Below are positions 10,860 through 21,549 of a stretch of DNA of 64,000 bases, in pieces. The first letter of the stretch is position 1; every line of letters starts with the position of its first letter. The position numbers were made by a program, and so were the translations under genes. Location of the stretch: positions 3,690,451 through 3,754,450 of the forward strand of contig JANAVB010006998.1 in NCBI GenBank assembly GCA_029216955.1. Direction: 5' to 3'. This DNA is from Iris pallida (Eukaryota > Streptophyta > Magnoliopsida > Asparagales > Iridaceae). Below the pieces are notes generated by a model. It was given only the letters and a program-made list of their open reading frames with translations. It did not search any database and was not told the DNA's origin.

Positions 10860-11850
10860 CAGCAGTCATGCGGCTCATATGCGGCCATGCGGTCTTATGC
10901 GGCATGCGGCTCATATGCGGCCTCATGCGGTTCATGCGGCCATGCGGCCATGCGGCTCATGCGGTCCATGCGGCTCATGCGGCTGACTCGGACTCGGACT
11001 CGGACTCGGGCTCATGAGGCGTAATATGGCGTTTTGTTGGCGCACTTAGCACGTCAGCAGTCATGCGGCTCATATGCGGCCATGCGGTCTTATGCGGCAT
11101 GCGGCTCATATGCGGCCTCATGCGGTTCATGCGGCCATGCGGCTCATGCGGTCCATGCGGCCCATGCGGCTCATGCGGCTCATGCGGTCCATGCGGCTCA
11201 TGCGGCTCATGCGGTCCATGCGGCTCATGCGGTTCATGCGGTCCATGCGGCTCATGCGGCCCAAGCGGCCCAATGCGGTCCATGCGGCTCATGCGGCTCA
11301 TGCGGTCCATGCGGCTCATGCGGTCCATACGGCTCATGCGGTTCATGCGGTCCATGCGGCTCATGCGGCCCAAGCGGCCCAAGCGGTCCATGCGGCCAGG
11401 CTGCTGCTGCTGCTGCCGCATGGAGGGCTACGCTGACTGTGCAGATTTCAAATCGGTTATGGAAAGGGTGAATCAATGCGATTAATTCAGATCCTATCTT
11501 TGTGGGATTTGAATTAATTTCGTTACTATATTTGTGGGATTTGAATTAATTCAGTTCCTATCTTTGTGGGATTAGAATTAATTCGTTCATGCGGTCCATG
11601 CGGTCCATGCGGTCCATGCGGCTCATGCGGCTCATGCGGCTCATGCGGTCCATGCGGCTCATGCGGTTCATGCGGTCCATGCGGCTCATGCGGCCCAAGC
11701 GGCCCAATGCGGTCCATGCGGCTCATGCGGCTCATACGGTCCATGCGGCTCATGCGGCTCATGCGGTCCATGCGGCTTATGCGGTTCATGCGGTCCATAC
11801 GGCTCATGCGGTCCAAGCGGCCCAAGCGGTCCATGCGGCCAGGCTGCTGC
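10860..11850. repeat. 9-bp minisatellite CATGCGGCT / CATGCGGTC
   Basis: Dozens of tandem 9-mers, mostly CATGCGGCT and CATGCGGTC with CAAGCGGCC variants, run in two blocks (about 10865-11395 and 11586-11840). The blocks are separated by a copy of the unique CTGCTGCTGCTGCC...GATTAATTCAG sequence. A single shorter block is at 17945-18240 in the 3' LTR. The repeat is open in several frames on both strands, giving His-Ala, Cys-Gly and Met-Arg repeats that should not be taken for genes. Confidence 0.95.
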
Positions 11851-12099
11851 TGCTGCTGTCGCATGGAGGGCTACGCTGACTGTGCAGATTTCAAATCGGT
11901 TATGGAAAGGGTGAATCAATGCGATTAATTCAGATCCTATCTTTGTGGGATTTGAATTAATTTCGTTACTATATTTGTGGGATTTGAATTAATTCAGTTC
12001 CTATCTTTGTGGGATTAGAATTAATTTGTTGCTATCTTTTTGTGATTTGATTCAATCTTTCCATAACTGAAGAGGCGGTTAGGGTTTTCACCCTCTCTC

Positions 12100-12107
12100 T
12101 ATAAATA
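12100..12107 (+). promoter_or_regulatory. TATA box in the copia 5' LTR
   Basis: TATAAATA follows a CT-rich stretch and precedes CTCTCTTCTGGCCTCC. The same block is at 18498-18505 in the 3' LTR. It is the likely core promoter, with transcription starting ~30 bp downstream. Confidence 0.75.
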
Positions 12108-12582
12108 CTCTCTTCTGGCCTCCTTTGTGACAACTATGAAAATACAAGTCAGAAAAGGAGAAAGAGAGAGAGAGCTGCTGCTGCCATTGCAAGTCCATCC
12201 GAGGAGTCAGAACAGAGGTGACTTCGAGCGTTCCATAAGTTCTTCAACTTGATGGTTCCTGGAAGCAGATCGTGTGGGGCGAATCTTGCTTTGAGCAACG
12301 GTGTTTTGACACCCCAGCATTGTTCTTCTTCTCATCTCTCTCTAGTTTTATTGTAACTCGTTCTGTCCCAATTGCAACATGTTTGCAAGGAAGAACGAGA
12401 GATCTTCTCTTCTCTTTTTCCCTCCTTCAGATTGTAATTTGGCTATTTGATATTTATACCATCGTAGATCTTGAGTTTGCTCTCTGCAAAGTATTGTGGG
12501 ACATCTCAGATCTCGATTGCATCTGTTTTTCCATCTTTGATCAAGCCCCGGGACTAACAATCTCAAAGCAAGATCCGTATAG

Positions 12583-15500
12583 ATGGAAAACATTAATGCT
12601 TCGCTCCTCCAATCGGACTTCTGCAAGTTGGAAAAGTTCGATGGAGAGCACTATCAAGTCTGGAAGAGAAAGGTGTACCTAACTCTTCAACTAAAAGACG
12701 TTGATCATGTTCTGTTGGAGGAAGAACCCTCTGTTTCAGACACTGGATCTACTGCCACCATCAACGCGGCTACCAAACTCCAGGACAAGTGGAAAAGGGA
12801 AAATAGCATCTGCAGGCTTATCATCCTGAATGCTATGGAGGACTCCCTGGCAGAATCCTACTCGAAGAAGGAACTTGCCAGAGACATATGGGAGTCTGTG
12901 AAAAATCTGTATGAAGAAGACAAGAACAGGAGCAAAATGTTTGTGGTTGAAAAATATCACAAATTGCTCTTTGAGGACGAAAAGTCCATGCTGCTACAGG
13001 TGAAGGAATTTCTGAAGCTGCGTCAGAAACTGGAAGACGAAGAGATGCCCCTTCCCGACAAGTTTGTCGTCGGAGGGATCGTCTCAAAACTTCCTGCTGG
13101 ATGGAGTACCTTCTATGCAAGGATGCACAGAAAGAAGCTAGACATTAGCTTGGGAGATCTACTGCAAGAGATCCATGTTGAGGACGAGATGCGTTCCCAA
13201 CAGAAGGTGGACACTCTGTCCAAACAGTTGGCTAAAGCCAATCTTGTGCAGACGAGAGTTCCTAAGGGGAAGCAGGCGGCTTCTCATCCCAAGAAGAAGG
13301 ACTTCACGAATCTAAAAGTGAAGGGTCCTTCTTTCAAGCAACAGAAGACTAAGTCCCACGTGACTTGTTACAATTGTGGCAAGAAAGGCCACTACAAGAG
13401 TGAATGCAGATCTAAGCCTAAACAATCAGAGAAAGGTGAGCCTAATAAGGTTTTATTGGTTTCTAACGTTGTTGCTATGATCGGACAGGTCACAACTGTG
13501 GAGGTTGACTCTGACTGGTGGATAGACACTGGTGCGACTTGCCATGTCTGTTCTGGCAAGGAATGGTTCGTCACGTACCAGCCAATATCTGAGAAGGTTG
13601 TTATGGCGAACCAGGCCCAAGCTGAAGTTCTGGGGATCGGGACCATGGAACTGGAACTCACTTCTGGGAACACTCTGACGCTTCAAGGTGTGAAGCATGT
13701 TCCTGCGATTGCCAAGAACCTAATCTCTGGGAGCCTGCTCTGCAACGCAGGCTTGAGGATGGACATCAACGTTGGTCAGATGGTTATGTCCAAGAAAGGA
13801 ACATACTTCGGAAAGGCTTATCAAACCGAAGGAATGTTTAAAATTCAGCTTATCAACCAGTTTGATGACATTAATGCAGTTGCATTTTCTGATTATTCTC
13901 TTGAGTTGTGGCATAAGAGACTAGGACATGTTCATAGTAAAAGAATCAACAAAATGTCTAGTCTAGGACTTATCTCCAAATGTGGGGGTAAGGTGGAGAA
14001 GTGTGAAGTGTGTGCTCAGACGAAGATCACAAGGAAACCCTTTCATCGGGTCAATCGAAGCACAGATCTTCTGGAGTTGGAGCACTCCGATGTCTGTGAC
14101 TTCAAACATTTCTCCACGAAGGCCGGGATGAAGTATTTCATAACCTTCATCGACGACTTCTCAAAATACGCGTTCGTCTACTTGCTCAAGTCCAAAGACG
14201 AAGCTTTCGAGAAGTTCAGAGAGTTCAGGGCCGAAGCTGAACGGCAGACTGGACAACAACTCAAGAGGCTGAGAAGTGATCGAGGTGGGGAGTACAGGTC
14301 TCATGCATTCGCATCATTCTGCAAAGAATATGGAATCATATGCGAGACTACTGCTCCATATTCTCCTCAATCCAACGGAGTAGCAGAGAGGAAGAACCGG
14401 ACATTAACTGAAATGATAAATTCCATGCTGCTCACTGCAGGTCTTCCAAAATGCTACTGGGAAGAAGCTGCATTAACGGCCACTTTCATTCTGAATAGAG
14501 TGCCATATGCAACTTCGGACGTAACTCCTCATGAACTCTGGTTCAAAGTCAGACCCAACTTGAATGTCATTCGAGTGTGGGGGTGTCTGGCATATGTGAA
14601 GCTTCCAGATCTGAAGATTCAGAAGCTGGGGACAAGGACTACGAAGGCTATCTTCTTGGGGTATGCCGAGAAGAGTGATGCTCGAAGATTTCTTGATATT
14701 GAATCAAATCATATTATCGAATCTCGCGATGCTGAATACTTTGAAGACAAGTTCGCAAAAGACAAAAATATTGTTCTTTCGGACATTCCGGAAAATGATG
14801 TAGGTACTAATGAGACTGAAATCTCATACGAGCTAGTAGTCCAAGAAGAAGCTGTTGTTGATAAAACAACTCTTGTACCAGAACTCGCAGAGCCGTCAGC
14901 TAAGCGAGCGAGGAGACCGAAAGATTTCGGAGATGACTTTGTCACCTATCATGTGGAAGCAGATCCACTTACCTATGATGAGGCGATGAAGACCAGAGAT
15001 GCTATCTTCTGGAAGGAGGCAGTGAATGACGAGTTTGACTCTATCACCTCCAATAACACATGGGTGTTGGTAGATCTACCTGAAGGAGAAAAGCCTATTG
15101 GATGTAAATAGATCTTCAAGAAGAAGATGAAGGCAGATGGAACTATTGATAAGTTCAAGGCCAGGCTGGTCGCCAAGGGATTTTCTCAGAAACAGGGGAT
15201 AGACTACTTCGACACGTACGCTCCAGTAGCTCGGATGACCACCATCAGGATGTTAATCGCTCTAGCAGCTATACATAAGTTGGTGATACATCAGATGGAT
15301 GTAAAGACAGCGTTCCTGAATGGGGAGCTGACCGAAGAGATTTACATGCAACAGCCAGATGGATTTGTCGTCAAAGGTCTTGAAGACAAAGTCTGCAAGT
15401 TGGTGAAATCATTATATGGTTTGAAGCAAGCTCCCAAGATGTGGCATGAGAAGTTTGACAAAGTTATTAGGTCAAACGGCTACAGAGTCAGCGAGACGGA

Positions 15501-16500
15501 CAAATGTGTTTATATAAAGTTCGCTGATGGAAGAGGAGTCATCGTTTGTCTGTACGTGGACGACATGCTAATCCTAGGTACGGATATAGGCTGTGTCACA
15601 GAGACAAAGAAGTTCCTCTCAACCAAGTTCAGTATGAAGAACTTGGGGGATGCAGATGTCATCTTGGGCATAAAGATCATCGGGACAGACACTGGAGTAG
15701 CGCTGTCACAATCTCACTATATTGAGAAGATGCTCACACGCTATGGGTATAAGGATCTTCCAGGGATCGATACGCCATACAGGTGTGATCAGAAGCTGAA
15801 GCCAAACTCGAGGGAAAGCGTCAGGCAGCTGGAGTATTCTAGCGTTATCGGAAGTTTGATGTACGCAACTACTGCCACAAGGCCTGACATAGCTTTTGCC
15901 GTGGAAATGCTGAGTCGGTTCACAAGCAACCCAGGGGTTGAGCACTGGAAAGCTGTGAAGCGAGTAATGAGATATCTCAAGAAGACTCAGACATATGCAC
16001 TGCACTACAACGGGTATCCGACAGTAGTGGAAGGCTTCAGTGATGCTAGCTGGTGTTCAGAGGTGGAAAGCGAGAGATCCACAGGAGGATATATCTTTTC
16101 CTTGGGTGGAGCTGCTATATCGTGGAAGTCGAAGAAGCAGACTATACTCTCTCGTTCCTCCATGGAATCTGAATTCTATGCATTTGAAACTGCAGCAGAT
16201 GAAGCAGAATGGCTTCGGGAGCTCATGTATGATCTTCCAGTAGTTGGGGCTCAGATACCGGCGATTCCGATATACTGTGACAACCAGGCGACTGCGGCGG
16301 TAGCATCAAATGATCTCTTCAACGGGAAGAAGAGGACTGTGCGGTTGAAGCACAGGGCAGTACACGATCTTATCAAAAGAGGTGTAATTGCAGTGGTTGA
16401 TGTTCGGAGTCAGGAGAAACTGGCAGATCCGTTCACAAAGGGCCTCAAGCGCCAGTTGGTCGATGACACAGCTTGTAAAATGGGCTTGAAGGCATTCTGA
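12583..16500 (+). pseudogene. Copia gag-pol polyprotein with one in-frame stop
   Basis: One frame of 1305 codons (start ATG 12583, only 23 bp after the LTR) encodes the capsid and enzymes for reverse transcription and integration in cytoplasmic particles. Order: gag with FDGEHYQVWKRKV; zinc knuckle CYNCGKKGHYKSEC (13366-13407); protease WWIDTGATCHVC (13516-13551); pre-integrase LWHKRLGHVHS; integrase with FITFIDDFS, LRSDRGGEYRS and PYSPQSNGVAERKN; RT with GCK...IFKKK, LVAKGF and CLYVDDM (about 15547-15567); RNase H with SDASW, SRSSMESEF and CDNQAT; end TKGLKRQLVDDT. The only break is TAG at 15109-15111, where the family has Trp (GCKWIFK). Without it the frame would be complete. The lineage looks Tork-like, but that is uncertain. 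Confidence 0.95.
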
Positions 16501-16789
16501 TAGTGTGTCTTTGTAATCCTACCATAAAGTTTTATGCTATTAGTTCAAAGAGAAATCTACTAGGCATCTAACTTTTGGTTCAAAGGAGGATCACTGACTG
16601 GAAAACTATCAGATAATAGTGGGTACTTGTTCTCTGGAACATGGAAGGGATACGGACCCATAACCACTGTTGTCTACTATGTATTTTTCTGCGGAAAAAT
16701 AAATCCTGTGGAAGGTTGGCTTAAACGCCTTAATGAGTTCTCAGGCAGAGTGAATGTCTGGTGTGCTTTACAGGAAGCACGGTAGAGCA
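16501..16789 (+). other. 3' non-coding region of the copia element
   Basis: No frame or motif was recognised. It links the end of pol to the three-unit repeat. Confidence 0.6.
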
Positions 16790-17240
16790 GCACTACAAGG
16801 AGTGAAACTCCATGCTACAGTGGGATGACTCCACCATGAGGTTTCCAGGTAGGGGTAATGCCTCGGCTTTGCAAGCCAAGTCATAGCGGCGTAGCACCGC
16901 AAATAGGCAGGTAGCCTAATGCTGTATGACGTAATTAAAGAGTTGTAGACAGCACTACAAAGGAGAGGATGGCCCCATGTTACAGTGGCACGACACCACG
17001 ATGAGGTACCCAGGTAGGGGTAAAGCCTCGGCATTGCAAGCCATGTCGTTGCGGCGTAACACCGCAAGGAAGCCTTAGGCTTCATGCTGGGTAGTTTGGC
17101 ACTACAAAGAGGCTTGTGACCTCATGCTACAGTAGTATGACACTACGATGAGGTTTCCAGGTCGGGGTAATGCCTCGGCTTCAGGCCATGTCATAGCGGC
17201 ATAGCACCGCAAGGAAGCGCAAGGCTTCATGCCATATCTC
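16790..17240 (+). repeat. Three ~150-bp tandem units in the copia 3' region
   Basis: Units start with GCACTACAA at 16790, 16952 and 17099. Each carries CATGCTACAGT or a variant, a GATGAGGTTTCCAGG-type block, GGGGTAAWGCCTCGGC and a self-complementary GCGGCGTAGCACCGC block that can form a small stem. They are diverged from each other but keep the same order. They lie between the stop codon and the polypurine tract, so they are part of the genomic RNA's 3' end. Confidence 0.9.
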
Positions 17241-17575
17241 TTTAATAAAGAACTCACCTATAGTGTATGAAAAGAGATATCAGGCCGTCTCTTGAGGGTA
17301 AACTTGTAGACGCCCAAAATTATATACTGAAACCAGGCTGGCACAGGGCCTTTAATGTGCAGCCAGAAGCACACGTAACTACACTTTGTGAGTGGAAAGA
17401 ATTACAATTGTGGTGCAGAATTCAAGACGTAGTCCATTCTTGTATCACATTGTTATTTAACCCATGCGGGAAGATTCAAGTCGTCAGCGACATCTATCCT
17501 AATGCAAAATGGACAGTTACTGTGGGGAACGCTCAACCCTGGACACATATATATATGTTGTGATATGTGGGGGAT
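17241..17575 (+). other. Copia 3' region up to the polypurine tract
   Basis: Non-coding. It ends with GTGGGGGAT (about 17567-17575), the likely polypurine tract priming plus-strand DNA synthesis, directly before the 3' LTR. Confidence 0.7.
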
Positions 17576-18957
17576 TGTTGGTGTTTATTTACATGGAGAG
17601 AGCTTGCTCTCAACATGCCTTGTAAAATTTTAGTCCCACATTGGAAAAGCACCATGAGTTATCTCAACATATATACTTGGGTGTGTTGTTGAGAGATGCA
17701 CATGGGGTGGTGACCCTAAGGAGGGAACCATGTGGGTAATTTTACTAGGAGGTAAGAATAAGGCTCCAAGGATTAAGCATTAATGCTTTTGTCATTCTCT
17801 TGGATTAATTCCACTTGGAGCTAAGCCCCAAAGGGGCTTAGCGACTCGGACTCGGACTCGGACTCGGACTCGGACTCGGGCTCATGGGCTCATGAGGCGT
17901 AATGTGGCGTTTTGTTGGCGCACTTTGCACTTAGCACGTCAGCAGTCATGCGGTCTTTATGCGGCTCATATGCGGCCATGCGGTCTTATGCGACATGCGG
18001 CTCATATGCGGCCTCATGCGGTTCATGCGGCCATGCGGCTCATGCGGTCCATGCGGCCCATGCGCCTCATGCGGCTCATGCGGTCCATGCGGTCCATGCG
18101 GCTCATGCGGCTCATGCGGCTCATGCGGTCCATGCGGCTCATGCGGCTCATGCGGTCCATGCGGCTCATGCGGTTCATGCGGTTCATGCGGTCCATGCGG
18201 CTCATGCGGCCCAAGCGGCCCAAGCGGTCCATGCGGCCAGGCTGCTGCTGCTGCTGCCGCATGGAGGGCTACGCTGACTGTGCAGATTTCAAATCGGTTA
18301 TGGAAAGGGTGAATCAATGCGATTAATTCAGATCCTATCTTTGTGGGATTTGAATTAATTTCGTTACTATATTTGTGGGATTTGAATTAATTCAGTTCCT
18401 ATCTTTGTGGGATTAGAATTAATTCGTTGCTATCTTTTTGTGATTTGATTCAATCTTTCCATAACTGAAGAGACGGTTAGGGTTTCCACCCTATCTCTAT
18501 AAATACTCTCTTCTGGCCTCCTTTGTGACAACTACGAAAATACAAGTCAGAAAAGGAGAAAGAGAGAGAGAGCTGCTGCCGCCATTGCAAGTCCATCCGA
18601 GGAGTCAGAACAGAGGTGACTTCGAGCGTTCCACAAGTTCTTCAACTTGCTGGTTCCTGGAAGCAGATCGTGTGGGGCGAATCTTGCTTTGAGCAACGGT
18701 ATTTTGACACCCCAGCATTGTTCTTCTTCTCATCTCTCTCTAGTTTTATTGTAACTCATTCTGTCCCAATTGCAACACGTTTGCAAGGAAGAACGAGAGA
18801 TCTTCTCTTCTCTTTTTCCCTCCTTCAGATTGTAATTTGGCTATTTGATATTTATACCATCGTAGATCTTGAGTTTGCTCTCTGCAAAGTATTGTGGGAC
18901 ATCTCAGATCTCGATTGCATCTGTTTTTCCATCTTTGATCAAGCCCCGGGACTAACA
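17576..18957 (+). repeat. 3' LTR of the copia element
   Basis: 1382 bp, starting TGTTGGTG and ending CTAACA. It has one copy of the 9-bp array (17945-18240), the CTGCTGCTGCTGCC junction, a TATA box (18498) and the leader. The right target duplication AGAAG is at 18958-18962. Confidence 0.95.
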
Positions 18958-18962
18958 AGAAG

Positions 18963-19140
18963 TCCCTACTGTGTTGGACGTAAATAATTATTTAATGGAC
19001 ATTTTTGTCATTGGACATATAAGATTTACATCATATTTTTTCCATATGCGTTTGTACATGAAGGGTTAAGACCGTCATTTACACCAGCCATTAAGTCGTC
19101 CAGGAAACAGTGCAAAAGAGGAGTTTTTTTTTTTTTTTAA
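18963..19140. other. Short unique spacer
   Basis: Nothing recognised apart from a T run at about 19124-19138. Confidence 0.5.
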
Positions 19141-19881
19141 GAAATTTTGACTTACCCTCCATCTGATTTACCATATTTCAGGGTGCATCCTACAGTTTTG
19201 CATAAATGTACAGAACCCCCCACTTTGGACGAAAACCGTCAGAAATATCTTTTTGGACCAAAATGTCCACGTCTTCTTCCTCTTTTCTCTTTCCTCCCCC
19301 CCCTCCCCCCCCCCCTCCAACCCCATCCCCCACCCCACCCGCCCTGCGGGCAGGCCGTCGGCGCTCCCCGCCACCGCCTCCGCTCCCCCCTCCTCGCCAC
19401 TGTCCCACTCCTCGCCGCTCGCTTCTCCTTCCTGCTACCCCGCCACCGCCCCCTGCAGCAGCAGTCGCGACAGCAAACAACAGCAAGCAGTGATGGCGGC
19501 GGCAAGCACGACGAGGAGAGAGGGGGCGATGGCCGGGAACGACGACGGCGACACAAGCAGGGGAGGGGAGTGAGGGCGATGGCCGGGAGCGGCGGTGGAG
19601 GCGGGGAGGGGGGAGCGCACGGCGAGGAGAGGGAAGGGGAGCGGGGGCGGTGGTCGGGGCGGCGGCGGCATCCTACCTATGCGGGGGAGGGGGGGGGAGT
19701 GAGAAAAAAGAGGAAGAAGACAATGAGGGGGACGTTTTGGTAATAAAAAAAAATGGTCAAAAATGTTAACCGTCAATTTCTGATGGATTCCGTCCAAAGT
19801 GGAAGGTGTTGTACATTTTTGCAAAACTGTGGGATGCACCCTGAAATATGGTAAATCAAGTAGAGGTTAAGTCAAAATTTC
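19141..19881. mobile_element. Foldback element with ~120-bp arms and GC-rich core
   Basis: The left arm (19141-19260) and the reverse complement of the right arm (about 19765-19881) match over most of their length. Shared blocks include GAAATTTTGACTTA, GATTTACCATATTTCAGGG and CCACTTTGGACGG. The core (19265-19735) is very GC-rich, pyrimidine-rich on the left and purine-rich on the right. GTCTTCTTCCTCTTTT near both core edges is also inverted, so pairing extends inward. Long inverted ends with a GC-rich filler recall a Mutator-type or Pack-MULE-like element. However, I found no 9-bp target duplication and the core has no recognisable gene fragment. Confidence 0.65.
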
Positions 19882-19906
19882 TCTCTTTTTTCTTCTAGAA
19901 AAGGGT

Positions 19907-19914
19907 GTTTTAAG
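19907..19914. repeat. Left target duplication GTTTTAAG (8 bp)
   Basis: Exact repeat at 20456-20463; eight bases is the hAT signature. Confidence 0.9.
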
Positions 19915-20455
19915 TAGGGATGAGCATTCGGTTTAAATCCAATCAAAATAGCCAAAACCGAATAACCGAAATTCTAAAAATCCAAAACTGAAATCGAACC
20001 GAAATTAGCCAAAACCGAAACGAACTAAACTGAGTAATTAATTCGGTTTGACTATTTCTTATATTTAATGAGTCCAGTCCAAAGTTAGGATTGTGATTAA
20101 ATTATATTAAAAATTATAATTTTTATACACATATTTGTCACATTTAAAAATTGTGTCCAAAATTGGACTAGTTATTAAATTATTAAAGTTGGACTTCATA
20201 AAAAAAATATAAAATTATTGTTTTCAAAATATATACATTTTTAATCATAAAATATGTATAGAATTGAGAAAAATTTTATAATTGTGTAACTATTATTCGG
20301 TTCTCGATTTTGGAAATCTAAAATCGAAACCAAAAAACAAATTTTAATATTTTCAAAACCGAAACCGAATCGAAAACTTTTCAAACCGAACGAATCTCTT
20401 ATCCGGTTAGGTGTGATTCGATTTTCGGTCCATAATCGAATAAATCCCACCCCTA
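19915..20455. mobile_element. hAT-type MITE (541 bp)
   Basis: The ends TAGGGATGAGCATTCGG and, in reverse, TAGGGGTGGGATTTATTCG form imperfect terminal inverted repeats. An exact 8-bp duplication GTTTTAAG flanks it. The inside is non-coding and full of AACCGAA/TTCGGTT words, which gives it wide internal self-complementarity. It would depend on a hAT transposase from elsewhere. Confidence 0.88.
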
Positions 20456-20463
20456 GTTTTAAG

Positions 20464-20889
20464 TGTAAATTGCATGCAGAGGTACTTTAGTTTGTGCTGT
20501 AGGTAATTTGGCCAGTCAAATCTATAACCTGATTCAATTATATATAGGATTTTTATTCAAGATGTAAACAAAAATTCTTAACGCCACCTATCTTCAGCTG
20601 AAGTGTCCAATATGCATTAGTATAACCTTCAATTCTTAGATAACCATGTTGAAAAATGTAAATGTATATTTGTTATAATAATAATATCAATTTTTCATTC
20701 ATCCATATTGTATTAGTTAGTCTAAGAGAGAGAGACAACCAATGTTGCTTCGACGAATTCCTACGAAGGAAAGAACCATTATATCTTGGGAGACTAATCG
20801 CCATTAAACCGTAAGCACCAGTGCGGGACGAATATTGTCCTAAGGACATTGAACCAAGTTCAAGTCTCGATATCATTTTATTTGTTTTA
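20464..20889. other. Intergenic, nothing firm
   Basis: AT-rich. No feature was recognised, although the right part could be the 3' end of the minus-strand copia relic that begins next to it. Confidence 0.4.
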
Positions 20890-21549
20890 CTTATATTTTA
20901 ATTTCAGAATCTAAATATTTGAGAATTTCTACTGACAAACCATTCCTCAATAAAATTTCTTTGCCCGGACTTCGCTTTAAATATCTCAATAACCTTAACT
21001 GCATTCATATGTTGTTCTTCTATATCGTGCATGTATTTACTAACCAAACTCAACGCATGTGTAATATCGGACCTAGTAAGCGCCAAATATGTTCTTTGTC
21101 AACTGGGTTTCTGGTTAGGATCAATACTATGCTTTAGTCCCTCTTATAGTGACGTAGCTATAGGTTGACATGGACATACCGCTTTCTTCAATGTCATCCA
21201 TGTAAATAATAAGCACCATAACCTTCTATTTTTGCTTCAGAAACGTAGTATGATTACAGTTATTCTGTTTACAGCCAAATGATCTCATGAGTTGGTAAAT
21301 CTACCAAACCATTCTCATGGGGACTGCTTCAACCATAAAGGAATTTCTCCAATCTACACACTCGTTTACCACATCCATCAGAAATATTAATCCATGGCAG
21401 GAGGTCCATATAAAGTTTTTTGTTTAGATTGCAATTTAAAAACACATTCTTCATTCCTAACTGATGCGATGGCCACCCCAAATTCGTCGCTAGAGATAAG
21501 AGAACTCAAACTGTCTTAATCTTTGCAACCAGAGAAGACGTATCTGTAT
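20890..21549 (-). pseudogene. Copia RT/RNase H relic, target of the chromovirus
   Basis: Minus-strand translation gives, from 21544 downward: SSLVAKIKTV, VLLSLATNLGWPSHQL, an RT segment resembling LEKSLYGLKQSPxxWFGRFT (about 21360-21290), a degenerate YMDDI catalytic box (about 21220-21195) and SDITHALSLVSKYMHD (about 21075-21030). Several stops and indels make it inactive. It continues upstream on the far side of the chromovirus, at 49060-49115, where the same strand reads LLAKGYTQKYGIDY. The two parts meet in frame at the TGTAT target, so the chromovirus inserted into this copia pol gene. Confidence 0.85.

Larger units (their letters stand above)
10534..12559 (+). repeat. 5' LTR of the copia element
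   Basis: 2026 bp. Order: TGTTGG start; a GGCTTAGCGACTCGGACTCGG block; a GC-rich array of 9-bp words (10860-11400); a CTGCTGCTGCTGCC run with unique sequence; a second copy of array plus unique sequence (11583-11960); a TATA box at 12100; a transcribed leader; the CTAACA end. Compared with the 1382-bp 3' LTR, the 5' copy has two internal segmental duplications. Confidence 0.95.
10534..18957 (+). mobile_element. Nearly intact Ty1/copia retrotransposon (8.4 kb)
   Basis: LTRs at 10534-12559 and 17576-18957 both start TGTTGG and end CTAACA. AGAAG flanks the whole. Inside are a single gag-pol frame (12583-16500) broken by one stop, a 3' non-coding region with a three-unit repeat, and a polypurine tract (GTGGGGGAT) just before the 3' LTR. 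Over the last ~560 bp of the two LTRs I counted about ten differences, so the insertion is fairly young. The LTRs differ mainly in a GC-rich repeat: the 5' copy is ~640 bp longer. Confidence 0.95.

Noticed and set aside
10829..11928. Several 60-148-codon frames on both strands
   Set aside because: They are readings of the 9-bp CATGCGG array in the copia LTR, open in many frames at once.
16790..17240. CRISPR-like or regulatory array
   Set aside because: Only three diverged ~150-bp units inside a plant retrotransposon; no spacer-repeat regularity.
19147..19839. Proline- and glycine-rich frames up to 198 codons
   Set aside because: Composition artefacts of the GC-rich foldback core; no domain, start context or codon pattern.
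19132..19890. 9-bp Mutator-type target duplication around the foldback element
   Set aside because: The flanks (TTTTTTTAA and TCTCTTTTT) do not match well enough.
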